A stretch of DNA of 64,000 bases from Conexibacter sp. CPCC 206217 (GTDB lineage: Bacteria > Actinomycetota > Thermoleophilia > Solirubrobacterales > Solirubrobacteraceae). Shown here one piece after another: positions 1-7,892 of this stretch (within the stretch, counting starts at the first letter, position 1; each line of letters starts with the position of its first letter). The stretch spans positions 62,001-126,000 of the forward strand of contig NZ_JAUTDO010000009.1 in NCBI RefSeq assembly GCF_030646165.1, given 5' to 3'. The position numbers and the translations under genes are program-made. Below the pieces are notes generated by a model that worked only from the letters and a program-made list of their open reading frames with translations, searched no databases and had not been told where the DNA came from.

Positions 1-585
1 CTGCGAGATCATGTTCATCATGTCGAGGTGAAGCCCGAAGTCGGGGTGGTCGACGGAGCCGATCAGCTCGGCGCAGCCCTCGGGGGAGTAGAAGAACGTC
101 TTGTTGTTGGCCTCGAGGCCGTACTTCGTGTGCTTGAGCTCGATGCCGTCGAGCACGCGCAGGACGAGCTCGCGCAGCTCGGCCTGGAACTCCGGCGTGA
201 AGTTGTAGGCGCACTGTGCGCCGATCTCGTCGGAGGGGTGAGCGCTGCCGGCGAACCCGAGCACGCAGCGGGCTCTCATCAGGTCCGCCTTGCGCAGCAG
301 CGAGCGGCCCAGCTCGACCCGCTCGGTCCGCAGCTCCGGCGTGGGCGCGACCAGGTTGGTGAGGAAGTGCACCTCCGAGATCACGAGGCCGAGCGACGCG
401 GCCTTCTCGCCGAACTCGACGCACTCGTCGTCGTCCATCTCAGGAGTGCGCACCGGCGATGCGATCGCCGACAGTCCGTAGAGGTCGAGCTTCTCGACGA
501 TGCGGTCGAGATCGTCCGCGGTCTCCGCGCGGAAGTAGCTCAGTCTCGCGTCGTTTCTCTGGCCGCCTGCGGCTCCCAATTTCAT
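1..585 (-). CDS. Sugar phosphate isomerase/epimerase-like TIM barrel (partial, 3' end outside window)
   Basis: The minus strand reads open for 195 codons from ATG (585-583) to the window edge. A GAGGAG ribosome site sits about 8 nt upstream of the ATG. The translated part has the pattern of the xylose-isomerase-like / AP-endonuclease-2 TIM-barrel family: an SAIASPVRTPEM strand near residue 38, SEVHFLTN near 70, GFAGSAHPS near 110, and LEANNKTFF then GLHLDMMNM near the end, which resemble the metal-binding Glu and Asp/His strands. It is divergent from the dehydrogenase at 705 and belongs to the sugar-acid island, which has three more barrels of this fold. The substrate cannot be read from sequence. 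The C-terminal third is missing from the window. Confidence 0.8.
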   Translation of the reverse strand, partial: MKLGAAGGQRNDARLSYFRAETADDLDRIVEKLDLYGLSAIASPVRTPEMDDDECVEFGEKAASLGLVISEVHFLTNLVAPTPELRTERVELGRSLLRKADLMRARCVLGFAGSAHPSDEIGAQCAYNFTPEFQAELRELVLRVLDGIELKHTKYGLEANNKTFFYSPEGCAELIGSVDHPDFGLHLDMMNMISQ

Positions 586-631
586 CTCATTCTCCTCATC
601 GTTGTGATAACTCTGCAGATTGCGTACGTGC

Positions 632-653
632 CCCGATGCGATCGAACATCGGG
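632..653. promoter_or_regulatory. Inverted repeat in divergent promoter region
   Basis: CCCGATG and CATCGGG form 7-bp perfect arms with an 8-nt spacer, centrally placed between two divergent catabolic genes. This is a plausible operator for both. It differs from the ATCCGRNATTTCGGAT palindrome found elsewhere in the island, so it may bind another regulator. No binding protein can be named. Confidence 0.4.
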
Positions 654-668
654 ATGGATATAGCTCGG

Positions 669-696
669 TTGCCTTACTTCACTGCGTCGCTATAGT
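669..696 (+). promoter_or_regulatory. Sigma-70-like promoter of the dehydrogenase, probably leaderless
   Basis: TTGCCT (669-674) and TATAGT (691-696) are separated by 16 bp. Transcription would begin within a few bases of the ATG at 705, and no ribosome binding site is visible between the -10 box and the ATG. This points to a leaderless mRNA. Confidence 0.45.
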
Positions 697-704
697 CACG
701 CCCC

Positions 705-1646
705 ATGGCCAAAGTTATCGTTACACGTGCAATTCCCGGACCCGCGATGCAACAGCTCGTGGAGCGCCACGATGTGAGTGTCTGGCCGGGTGAGTTGGCA
801 CCCGCCGCCGAGCAGCTGCGCGAGCTGGTCGCGTCTGCCGACGGGTTGCTGTGCACCAGCGCGGACCGCATCGACGAGCAGCTGCTCGACGCCGCGCCGC
901 GCCTGCGGGCGATCGCCACCTACGCGGTCGGCTCCGACAACATCGACCTGGCCGCCGCCGCGGCGCGCGCCATCCCCGTCGGCGTGACCCCGGACGTGCT
1001 GACCGACGCGACGGCTGACATCGCGATCGGCCTGCTGCTCAGCGTCGCACGCCGCCTGCGCGAGGCCGAGGCGGCGGTGCGCGCCGGGAAGTGGGGCCCC
1101 TGGACGCCGCAGGCGTGGCTCGGCGCAGACCTGAACGGGGCGCGGCTGTTGATCGTCGGCGCCGGGCGCATCGGCAGAGCGACCGCGCGGCGCGCCCAGG
1201 CGTTCGGCATGGAGATCGCGTTCGCCGGCCGCGACGACGACCTGCCCAGCCTGCTCGCGGACGCCGACGTGGTCTCGCTGCACACGCCGCTCACGCCGGC
1301 GACGGAGCGGATGATCGACCGTGCCGCACTGGCCGCGATGAAGCGCGGCGCGATCCTGATCAACACCGGGCGCGGCCGGCTCGTCGACCAGGAGGGGCTG
1401 CGCGAGGCGCTCGTCAGCGGCCAGCTCGGCGGCGCGGGACTCGACGTCACCGATCCCGAGCCGCTGCCCGCCGACGCGCCGCTGCTGCAGGCGCCGAACC
1501 TCGTCGTGCTCCCGCACATCGGCTCGGCGACCCACGCCACGCGCGAGGGGATGACGCGCCTCGCCGTCGCGAACCTGCTGGCGGCGCTGGACGGGCAGCC
1601 GATGCCGCATCCCGCTCCCGCTCCCGTTTCCGCGTCGCACGCCTGA
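705..1646 (+). CDS. D-2-hydroxyacid dehydrogenase (glyoxylate/hydroxypyruvate reductase type)
   Basis: A 313-residue NAD(P)-dependent D-isomer-specific 2-hydroxyacid dehydrogenase of normal family length. The dinucleotide-binding loop GAGRIG is at residues 152-157. The catalytic Arg is in NTGRG near 223, the Glu in DPEP at 252, and the general-acid His in LPHIG at 271. The family interconverts 2-keto acids such as glyoxylate or hydroxypyruvate with D-hydroxy acids. Beside a hydroxypyruvate-isomerase-like gene (1654-2511, convergent), reduction of hydroxypyruvate or tartronate semialdehyde to glycerate is an attractive role, but the substrate is inferred only from context. The start is the first ATG after a -10-like TATAGT, with no ribosome site. 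Confidence 0.9.
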   Translation: MAKVIVTRAIPGPAMQQLVERHDVSVWPGELAPAAEQLRELVASADGLLCTSADRIDEQLLDAAPRLRAIATYAVGSDNIDLAAAAARAIPVGVTPDVLTDATADIAIGLLLSVARRLREAEAAVRAGKWGPWTPQAWLGADLNGARLLIVGAGRIGRATARRAQAFGMEIAFAGRDDDLPSLLADADVVSLHTPLTPATERMIDRAALAAMKRGAILINTGRGRLVDQEGLREALVSGQLGGAGLDVTDPEPLPADAPLLQAPNLVVLPHIGSATHATREGMTRLAVANLLAALDGQPMPHPAPAPVSASHA

Positions 1647-1653
1647 ACCGCCC

Positions 1654-2511
1654 TCAGTTCCCGGTCTCGGGAAGCAGGTTCAGGCGCTCGCGCCAGGCCA
1701 GCCCGTCGCGGGTTCCCGCGACGGGTCGGTACTCGCACCCGACCCAGCCGCGGTAGCGGAGCGCGCGCAACTGCTCGAAGAAGCGCTCCCAGGCGATCGT
1801 TCCGCTGCCGGGCTCGCCGCGGCCGGGAGCGTCGGCGACCTGGACGTGCACGGTGACGTCGATCAGCGCGCGCAGGCGCTCGGCCGGGTCCTCGCCCGCG
1901 CGTGCGCAGTGGTAGGCGTCGAACAGCAGGCCGAGCCGCGGGTGCGCGATCGCCTCCACGACCTCGGCCGCATGCTCGCTTGAATCGAGCACGAATCCCG
2001 GCGCGTCGCCGTGGTTGAGCGCTTCGATCGCAAGCGTGACAGCGGTCGGCGACGCCTGCTCGACGCACCAGCGGAGGTTGTCGCGGTAGGTGTCGAGCGC
2101 GTCCTCCCGCGTGACGCCGTCCGGGCGGATCCCGCCCAGTACGTGGATTACGTCGGCGCCGAGTTCCGTCGCGTACTGCAGCGCCGCGAGCATGCCGTCG
2201 CGAAATTCGGACACGCGATCCGGCATGCACGCGCTGCCGTTTCGCGTGGGGGAGTCGGGCGCGCCCGCAGGTGAGTTGATCAGCACCTGCTCGAGGCCCG
2301 CGTCGTCGAGTCGCTTGCGCAGCGACGCGGGCGAGCAGGCATACGGGTCGGGGAACTCGACAGCGCGAAAGCCGGCGCGGGCGGCGCTTTCGAAGCGCTG
2401 TTCCAACGGCTCCTCCGTGAACAGCCAGCCCAGATTGGCATCGAGGCGGACAGGCGTCGGGACGCTGGAGTCGTCGATCGGCAGCGGCGCCTGCGGGGCC
2501 GTCGGTGTCAC
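1654..2511 (-). CDS. Hydroxypyruvate isomerase-like TIM-barrel protein
   Basis: A 285-residue protein of the hydroxypyruvate isomerase / 2-oxo-tetronate isomerase group. The N-terminus DANLGWLFTEEPLEQRF, the FPDPYA strand, the INSPAG loop, LAIEALNH (metal-ligand Glu), LLFDAYHCA and VGCEYRP are typical. The family isomerises hydroxypyruvate and tartronate semialdehyde or related 2-oxo sugar acids in the cytoplasm. The start is the GTG at 2511 with GAGGAG 10 nt upstream; a longer reading frame to 2604 would run through the promoter and operator. It is transcribed alone from the conserved promoter at 2589-2617 and ends 8 bp from the convergent dehydrogenase. Confidence 0.85.
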   Translation of the reverse strand: MTPTAPQAPLPIDDSSVPTPVRLDANLGWLFTEEPLEQRFESAARAGFRAVEFPDPYACSPASLRKRLDDAGLEQVLINSPAGAPDSPTRNGSACMPDRVSEFRDGMLAALQYATELGADVIHVLGGIRPDGVTREDALDTYRDNLRWCVEQASPTAVTLAIEALNHGDAPGFVLDSSEHAAEVVEAIAHPRLGLLFDAYHCARAGEDPAERLRALIDVTVHVQVADAPGRGEPGSGTIAWERFFEQLRALRYRGWVGCEYRPVAGTRDGLAWRERLNLLPETGN

Positions 2512-2548
2512 GTCTCGCTCCTCTCTTCGTCCGCTGCGCCTCGACCTC

Positions 2549-2617
2549 ATCCGAAATCTCGGATAAGAATCCGTACTTGCAGACAGCGACGCTAGCCTGC
2601 ACAATGGCCCAAGTCAA
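2549..2617 (-). promoter_or_regulatory. Promoter plus palindromic operator of the catabolic regulon (site A)
   Basis: On the minus strand TTGACT (2617-2612) and TAGCGT (2594-2589) are separated by 17 bp. The 16-bp palindrome ATCCGAAATCTCGGAT lies at 2549-2564, about 18-33 nt downstream of the expected start site. The same arrangement, base-for-base in spacing, recurs at 15033-15101. A repressor bound here would block elongation or open-complex escape. The adjacent-gene IclR regulator (9068-9838) is the nearest candidate ligand-sensing protein, by inference only. Confidence 0.65.
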
Positions 2618-2677
2618 CTGGCGGGTCGTGCAACCGCTGTGACGACCTTGCAGATCACCCGAGGGGGAGCGACCGTC

Positions 2678-3604
2678 TTGACGAAATCCGAACTGCTGCT
2701 TGCGGGACTCGGCCTGCCAGGGCGCGACGTCGGAGACCTCGCACCCTCGGGCAAGCGCTTCCCCGACGCGGCCCAGGTTCGGGTGGAGATCCCGTCGGTG
2801 GAAGGCCCCGCGGCGATGGCGAGCGTCATCGCCGCCGCGGCCGAAAGCGGCACGCCGATCCACCGCGTCAGCCAGGGCAGCGGCATCTGGATGCTCGACG
2901 ACGCCGAGATCCAGGAGATGCTCTCGATCGGCGCAGCCTCCGGCGTCGAGGTGTGCCTGTTCGTCGGCCCGCGCGCGGGCTGGGACATCGGACGCCAGAC
3001 GCTGAGCTCGTCGGGAGCGGCGATCGGGGCGTCGCTGCGCGGTGCCGATCAGCTCGCCTACGGCATGGAGGACGTGATCCGCGCCTGCGAGCTCGGCCTC
3101 CGCAGCGTGCTCGTCGCCGACCTCGGCCAGCTGATGGTGCTGGGCCGGCTCAAACGCGAGGGCGGCCTGCCAGCCGACCTGCAGCTGAAGGTCTCCGTCT
3201 CGCTCGCGATCGGCAACCCGGCGACCGCGCGGGTGATGGAGGACCTCGGCGCGACCAGCCTCAACCTCCCGGTCGACCTTCCGGTGGCGGCGATCGCAAC
3301 GATCCGCCAGGCCGTCGACGTCCCCCTCGACATCTACATCGAGGCCCCCGACGACTTCGGCGGCGGGATGCGCTACCACGACATCCCGGACCTCGCGCGC
3401 ACGGCCAGCCCGCTGTACCTCAAGTTCGCGGTGCGCAATGCCGCGCACACCTATCCCAGCGGCGGCCACCTCGACTCGCTCGTGCGATCGCTCTCGATCG
3501 AGCGCGTGCGGCGCGCCGCTCTCGGCATCGCGCTGCTGCGCCGCCAGGCACCCGACGTGATCGTCAGCGGGGACGCCTCCTCGGTGCCCGGAGCGGCGAT
3601 GTGA
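2678..3604 (+). CDS. U32-like TIM-barrel protein of unknown function, first gene of araBD operon
   Basis: A 308-residue protein without a firm assignment. Its layout resembles U32-peptidase-related TIM barrels: a VRVEIPSVEG strand, HRVSQGSGIWMLDD, GADQLAYGMEDV, VLVADLGQLMVLG, a LKVSVSLAIGNPATARVMEDLGA core cut into strands, then LYLKFAVRNAAHTYPSGGHL. No signal peptide is present. I chose TTG 2678 because GGGGGAG lies 8 nt upstream; a GTG at 2639 is possible but has no ribosome site. It overlaps araB by 4 nt (GTGA), so it is translationally coupled to pentose catabolism. A role as epimerase, lyase or sugar-processing accessory enzyme is more likely than proteolysis, but that is inference. Confidence 0.75.
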   Translation: MTKSELLLAGLGLPGRDVGDLAPSGKRFPDAAQVRVEIPSVEGPAAMASVIAAAAESGTPIHRVSQGSGIWMLDDAEIQEMLSIGAASGVEVCLFVGPRAGWDIGRQTLSSSGAAIGASLRGADQLAYGMEDVIRACELGLRSVLVADLGQLMVLGRLKREGGLPADLQLKVSVSLAIGNPATARVMEDLGATSLNLPVDLPVAAIATIRQAVDVPLDIYIEAPDDFGGGMRYHDIPDLARTASPLYLKFAVRNAAHTYPSGGHLDSLVRSLSIERVRRAALGIALLRRQAPDVIVSGDASSVPGAAM

Positions 3605-5268
3605 ACAGATCTGACGCCTCATCGGCGATCGGCATCGACTTCGGAACGGAGTCCGGTCGGGTCCTGGTCCTCGATCTCGCGACCGGCGCGGAGCTGGCGA
3701 CCGAGACCGTGCGTTATCGCCACGGCGTCATCGAGGACACGCTCCCGTCGTCGGGAGCGCAGCTCGAGCTGGAGTGGGCGCTGCAGCATCCGCTCGACTA
3801 CCTGGAGGTGATCGAGCAGGGCATTCCGCTGGCGCTGCAGTCGGCCGGGGTGAGCGGCGACCGCGTCGTCGGCCTGGGCGTGGACTTCACGTCGTGCACG
3901 GTCCTTCCGGTCACCGAGGACGGCACGCCGCTGGCGGTCACCGACCGCTGGCGCGATCGCCCGCACGCGTGGCCCAAGCTGTGGAAGCACCACGCCGCGC
4001 AGCCGCAGGCCGATCGCCTCACCGAGGTCGCGGTGCAACGCGGCGAGGCGTTCCTCGCCCGCTACGGACAGCGGATCTCATCGGAGTGGTACTTCCCGAA
4101 GCTGCTGCAGATCTACCAGGAGGACCGCGGCGTCTACGAGGCGACGGCGGCCTTCCTGGAGGCGACCGACTGGATCGTCTGGCAGCTCACCGGCACGCTG
4201 TGCCGATCGCGCTGCGCCGCCGGCTACAAGGCCTTCTGGAACGAGCGCGAGGGGCTTCCGTCGCCGGACTACTTCGAGGCGGCCTGCGCCGGATTCTCCA
4301 GCGCTCGCGCGCGGCTCGACGCGCGCTTCGCGGCGCTCGGCACGCGCGCCGGGCTGCTGCGCGCGGACCTCGCCGCACGCGTCGGCCTGCCGGCGACCGT
4401 CGCGGTCGCCGTCGGCAACGTCGACTCGTTCGTCTCGGTTCCGGCCGTCGGCGTCGAGCGGCCGGGCACGTTCGTGACGGTCGTCGGCACATCGATCTGC
4501 AGCATGGCCGTCGGCGAGGAGGAGCTGCCGATCCCGGGCATCACGGGCGTCGTCGAGGACGGGATCCTGCCCGGGCTGTATGGCTACGAGGCCGGTCAGC
4601 CGGCGGTCGGGGACATGCTCGCGTGGTTCGTCGATCGTCTGCTCGGCAGTGCGGGCGGCGGGTACGGCGAGCTGGAGGCGGCCGCCGCCGCACCTGCCCC
4701 GGGCGCCGGCGGCCTCGTCGCGCTCGACTGGTGGAACGGCAACCGCTCCGTGCTCGCCGACGCCGACCTCTCCGGCGCGATCGTCGGCATGACGCTGTCG
4801 ACGACGCCCGCGGAGATCTACCGGGCGCTGCTGGAGTCGATCGCGTACAGCACGCGCTGCATCGTCGACAACTTCACGACGCACGGACTCGGACTGGATC
4901 GCGTGGTCGCGTGCGGGGGGATCGCGGAGAAGAGCCCCCTGCTGATGCAGCTGTTCGCCGACGTGACGGGACGCCCGGTCGACGTGCCCGCCTCGTCGCA
5001 GGTGCCCGCCCGCGGTGCCGCGCTGTTCGGCGCGGTCGCGGCCGGTCACTTCGCAGACACCGCGAGCGCGGTCGCGGCGCTGCGACCGGCGGTCGCGCGC
5101 TCCTACGCGCCCGATCCGGCCGCCAGCGCCGTCTACGCGCAGATCTACGACGTCTACCGATCGCTGCACGACCTGCTCGGGCGCGAGCACGTCGGCCTGA
5201 TGCACTCGCTGCGGCGCATCCGGCGCGAGGCGACCTCGCCGCAGGGCTGGACGCTCACGCATGCTTGA
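3601..5268 (+). CDS. araB: L-ribulokinase-like FGGY kinase
   Basis: A 555-residue FGGY carbohydrate kinase, matching the usual length of ribulokinase. It begins with the ATP-binding strand IGIDFGTESGR, continues with GVDFTSCTVLP, the ribulokinase signature HAWPKLWKHH, ISSEWYFPKLLQ, and a C-terminal VACGGIAEKSPLLMQ phosphate-binding segment. It phosphorylates L-ribulose (many members also other 2-ketopentoses) at O5 in the cytoplasm. The GTG start at 3601 overlaps the upstream stop; the much longer open frame from 2953 is antisense-like noise. The following araD overlaps its 3' end by 8 nt. No arabinose isomerase (araA) is beside it, so L-ribulose may arise elsewhere. Confidence 0.9.
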   Translation: MNRSDASSAIGIDFGTESGRVLVLDLATGAELATETVRYRHGVIEDTLPSSGAQLELEWALQHPLDYLEVIEQGIPLALQSAGVSGDRVVGLGVDFTSCTVLPVTEDGTPLAVTDRWRDRPHAWPKLWKHHAAQPQADRLTEVAVQRGEAFLARYGQRISSEWYFPKLLQIYQEDRGVYEATAAFLEATDWIVWQLTGTLCRSRCAAGYKAFWNEREGLPSPDYFEAACAGFSSARARLDARFAALGTRAGLLRADLAARVGLPATVAVAVGNVDSFVSVPAVGVERPGTFVTVVGTSICSMAVGEEELPIPGITGVVEDGILPGLYGYEAGQPAVGDMLAWFVDRLLGSAGGGYGELEAAAAAPAPGAGGLVALDWWNGNRSVLADADLSGAIVGMTLSTTPAEIYRALLESIAYSTRCIVDNFTTHGLGLDRVVACGGIAEKSPLLMQLFADVTGRPVDVPASSQVPARGAALFGAVAAGHFADTASAVAALRPAVARSYAPDPAASAVYAQIYDVYRSLHDLLGREHVGLMHSLRRIRREATSPQGWTLTHA

Positions 5269-5947
5269 GCAACTGCGCGACGCGGTCCTGGAGGCGAACC
5301 TCGCGCTGACCGCGCACGGCCTCGTGACCCTGACGTGGGGCAACGCCAGCGGCATCGATCGCGAACGCGGGTTGGTGGTGATCAAGGCCAGCGGAGTTCC
5401 CTACGCGTCGATGTCGGCCGCTGACCTGGCGGTGGTGACGCTGGACGGCGAGGTCGTGGAGGGCGGGCGTCCGTCGACGGACACGCCGACGCACCTCGCG
5501 CTGTACGCCGCGTTCGAAGAGCTCGGCGGCGTCGTCCACACCCACTCGACGTGGGCGACGGCGTGGGCCCAGGCGACGCGCGAGATCCCCGTCCTCGGCA
5601 CGACCCACGCCGACTTCTCGCCGTTCCCCGTCCCGGTCGCCCGCGAGCTCACCGCGAGCGAGGTGGACGCGGGCTACGAGGCGAGCACCGGGGCCGCGAT
5701 CGTGGACGCCGTGGGCGATCGTTGCACCGCCGAGGTGCCCGGCGTGCTGCTGCCGTGGCATGGTCCGTTCGCGTGGGGCGCGACCCCGGCGGCGGCAGTC
5801 GAGAACGCTGTCACGCTCGAGCAGGTCGCGCGCGTCGCGCTGCTGACGGAGCGGCTGCGTCCGCAGCCCCGGCCGATCCCCGGCCCCGTGCTCGCCAAGC
5901 ACTTCGAGCGCAAGCACGGGCCGCGCGCCTACTACGGGCAGCGCTGA
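5261..5947 (+). CDS. araD: L-ribulose-5-phosphate 4-epimerase
   Basis: A 228-residue class II aldolase/epimerase fold. Landmarks are WGNASG at 26-31, KASG near 42, the catalytic Asp74, zinc ligands His93 and His95 in HTHST, a third His at 167 in LPWHGP, and the C-terminal AYYGQR carrying the catalytic Tyr. It converts L-ribulose 5-phosphate to D-xylulose 5-phosphate in the pentose phosphate pathway. It is the last gene of a three-gene operon, overlapping araB by 8 nt, and is followed directly by a strong hairpin. Closely related enzymes act on L-xylulose or sugar-acid phosphates, so the stereochemistry is inferred from the araB partner. Confidence 0.9.
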   Translation: MLEQLRDAVLEANLALTAHGLVTLTWGNASGIDRERGLVVIKASGVPYASMSAADLAVVTLDGEVVEGGRPSTDTPTHLALYAAFEELGGVVHTHSTWATAWAQATREIPVLGTTHADFSPFPVPVARELTASEVDAGYEASTGAAIVDAVGDRCTAEVPGVLLPWHGPFAWGATPAAAVENAVTLEQVARVALLTERLRPQPRPIPGPVLAKHFERKHGPRAYYGQR

Positions 5948-5970
5948 CGGACGCGCCTGGCGCGTCCGTC
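5946..5970 (+). terminator. Hairpin terminator after araD
   Basis: GACGGACGCGCC (5946-5957) and GGCGCGTCCGTC (5959-5970) are perfect 12-bp arms starting inside the araD stop codon. No U-tract follows, as is common in high-GC actinobacteria. It also separates araD from the convergent gene ending at 6000. Confidence 0.65.
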
Positions 5971-5999
5971 GTCGAGGTCCCCGCCGCGCTCGCCGTCAG

Positions 6000-6944
6000 T
6001 CAGCGGTCGCGCAGATGCAGGCGCAGCAGCTCGCGCAGGTAGTCGCGGTTGCGCGCGGACACGCTCAGGCCGTCGCCGCCGTAGTGCTCGACGCAGATCG
6101 GGCCTGAGAAGCCGGCGTCGAGCGCCATCTTCAGCGCCCGGCGGTAGTCGATCACCCCGAGCTCCGCCGGCGCCGGTGTCGTGAAGTACGCCCCGGTGGC
6201 GGGGTCGTGGTCGCGGAAGTAGTTCTTCAGGTGCCAGTGCTTGGCATAGGGGAGGACCTTCTCCAGCACCGACTCCCACGGCTCGATCGGGCGGTGAAGG
6301 CGCACGAGGTTGCCGATGTCGGGGTTGATGCCGACGTTCGCGAGGCCGATCTCCCGTACGAGCCTGACGGCGTCGTCCGCTGTGCCGAGATAGGACTCCT
6401 CGTACAGCTCGAGCGACACCTGCACGCCGCGCTCGGCGGCGTATGCGCCGACCTCGCGCAGGCGCTGGACCGCGAGCTCCCAGCGTTGCGAATCGCCGTG
6501 CGGGTCGCCGTCCCAAGGCGCCAGCCAGAACCATTCGGCCGCCTCCTGCTCGGCGGTCAACGGCCGGTGCAGCCCGGTCCCCACGACGCTCGCGCCGAGC
6601 ACGACCGCGGCATCGACCGTGCGCAGCGTCGAGGCGAGGTGCTCGCGCGCGAGCGCGTCGTCGGGGTCGATGACGCTCTGGCGCGCGATCGAGATCGCGC
6701 TGACGCGCAGGCCCGCGCCCTCGACGCAGCGGGCGAGCTCGCGCAGCCGCTCCGGCTCGAGGTCACCCGGCCGCAGCCAGGAGGTCGTGACGTCGACGTG
6801 GTCGAAGCCGGCGGCGGCGACCTCGTCGAGCACCTTCGCCCATGCCTCGGCCGGGGCGTCCTGCACGCTGCGCCCGGCCGCGTCGACGCCGGGGAACTGC
6901 AGCAGCGCCGCGCCGATCGGCCACTGGTCGGCTGTCATCGACAT
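6000..6944 (-). CDS. Sugar phosphate isomerase/epimerase family protein
   Basis: A 314-residue AP-endonuclease-2-type TIM barrel. The metal-site strands are visible as VSLELYEESYLG (Glu), VGINPDIGNLVRL (Asp), KHWHLKNYF (His) and ICVEHYGGDG near the C-terminus (Glu). These proteins are usually divalent-metal isomerases or epimerases, or dehydratases of sugars and inositols. It is last in the minus-strand operon 8867-6000, starting 4 nt after the upstream stop (tightly coupled). The exact substrate is not readable; partnership with a second barrel and a cyclase-family hydrolase suggests a short pathway from a lactone or cyclic intermediate. Confidence 0.8.
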   Translation of the reverse strand: MSMTADQWPIGAALLQFPGVDAAGRSVQDAPAEAWAKVLDEVAAAGFDHVDVTTSWLRPGDLEPERLRELARCVEGAGLRVSAISIARQSVIDPDDALAREHLASTLRTVDAAVVLGASVVGTGLHRPLTAEQEAAEWFWLAPWDGDPHGDSQRWELAVQRLREVGAYAAERGVQVSLELYEESYLGTADDAVRLVREIGLANVGINPDIGNLVRLHRPIEPWESVLEKVLPYAKHWHLKNYFRDHDPATGAYFTTPAPAELGVIDYRRALKMALDAGFSGPICVEHYGGDGLSVSARNRDYLRELLRLHLRDR

Positions 6945-6948
6945 CGGG

Positions 6949-7845
6949 TCACGCCTCCACGGGAGCCGCGTCGGCGGATGCGCCGAGGCCGCGGACGAAG
7001 TCGGGGAAGCCGGCCATCAGGTCGGCGCTCGCGGACATCCGCTGGCCGGGCAGCGATGCCGGCTCGCATTTGTAGCCGACCCAGCCGGAGAAGCCGCGCG
7101 CGGCGAGCTCGGTGAACATCCGCTGCGCCTGGACGATGCCGGTGCCGTACTTCGCCAGCTCGAACCGCACGTGGAAGTAGCGGCCGTCGAAGCGGCCGAA
7201 CTCCTTGTCCCGCACGACCTGCCGGTCGGCGAAGCAGATCTTGTGGATGTGCTGCGCGTAGCGGTCGATCAGCGCGAACATGTCCTCCTGCATCACCAGA
7301 ACGTGATCGCAGGAGAACTCGACGCCGAAGCGCGGGTCGCCGGCACGCTCGACGGAGGCCAGCGTCTCGCCCGCGTTCGCGCGGCCGATGTGGTTCTGGA
7401 TCACCACGCTGGTCACCTCCGGGATGCCGTCGAGGCCGCGCGCGACCGACTGCCAGACGCGGTCGAGGTACTCGTCGTAGGAGGCCGCCGGCGGGAACGC
7501 CTGCTCCGGGCTGATCATCAGGCGCGGCGCGCCGACCTTGCGCGCGAGCTCGGCGTGGCGCGCGATCTCGTCCTCGAACAGCGTCCATGAGCCGGAATCC
7601 GGGAGCTCGGGGTCGAGCGGCGAGCAGAGCAGGCTCGAGACCTCGACGCCGGCGCGCTCGAAGGCGGTCCGGATGCGCTCCAGCTGCTCGTCGGTGGACA
7701 CGAGGCTCAGGTCGGCGATCCGGCCGGCGTCGTCGCCGCGGGCGGCCCGCAGGTCGACGCCGTCGTATCCCCATTCCTTCGCGTGCCCGGCGATCTGCTC
7801 GATCGTCCACTCGGGCTCTCCGAGCATCCAAAAGCAGAGCTTCAT
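6949..7845 (-). CDS. Sugar phosphate isomerase/epimerase family protein
   Basis: A 298-residue TIM barrel of the xylose-isomerase-like superfamily. It starts MKLCFWMLGEPEW, with YDGVDLR, VSSLLCSP, SVVIQNHIGRA, FGVEFSCDHVL, KICFADRQVVRD and GWVGYKCEP as successive strands. Several carry the expected Glu/Asp/His metal ligands. The ATG at 7845 has a perfect AGGAGG 10 nt upstream; a 500-codon frame extending to 8451 runs antisense to the cyclase and is rejected. It lies between the cyclase-family gene and a second barrel in a single operon. Reaction unknown. Confidence 0.82.
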   Translation of the reverse strand: MKLCFWMLGEPEWTIEQIAGHAKEWGYDGVDLRAARGDDAGRIADLSLVSTDEQLERIRTAFERAGVEVSSLLCSPLDPELPDSGSWTLFEDEIARHAELARKVGAPRLMISPEQAFPPAASYDEYLDRVWQSVARGLDGIPEVTSVVIQNHIGRANAGETLASVERAGDPRFGVEFSCDHVLVMQEDMFALIDRYAQHIHKICFADRQVVRDKEFGRFDGRYFHVRFELAKYGTGIVQAQRMFTELAARGFSGWVGYKCEPASLPGQRMSASADLMAGFPDFVRGLGASADAAPVEA

Positions 7846-7892
7846 CGATCTCGTCCTCCTCGTTCGCTTCCCGGCCGGCTGCGCGCCGGAGT

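Noticed and set aside
920..3622. 900-codon open frame on the minus strand
   Set aside because: It runs antisense through the dehydrogenase and out of frame through the isomerase. It is Arg/Ala-rich noise typical of high-GC DNA, and the real genes have ribosome sites and motifs.
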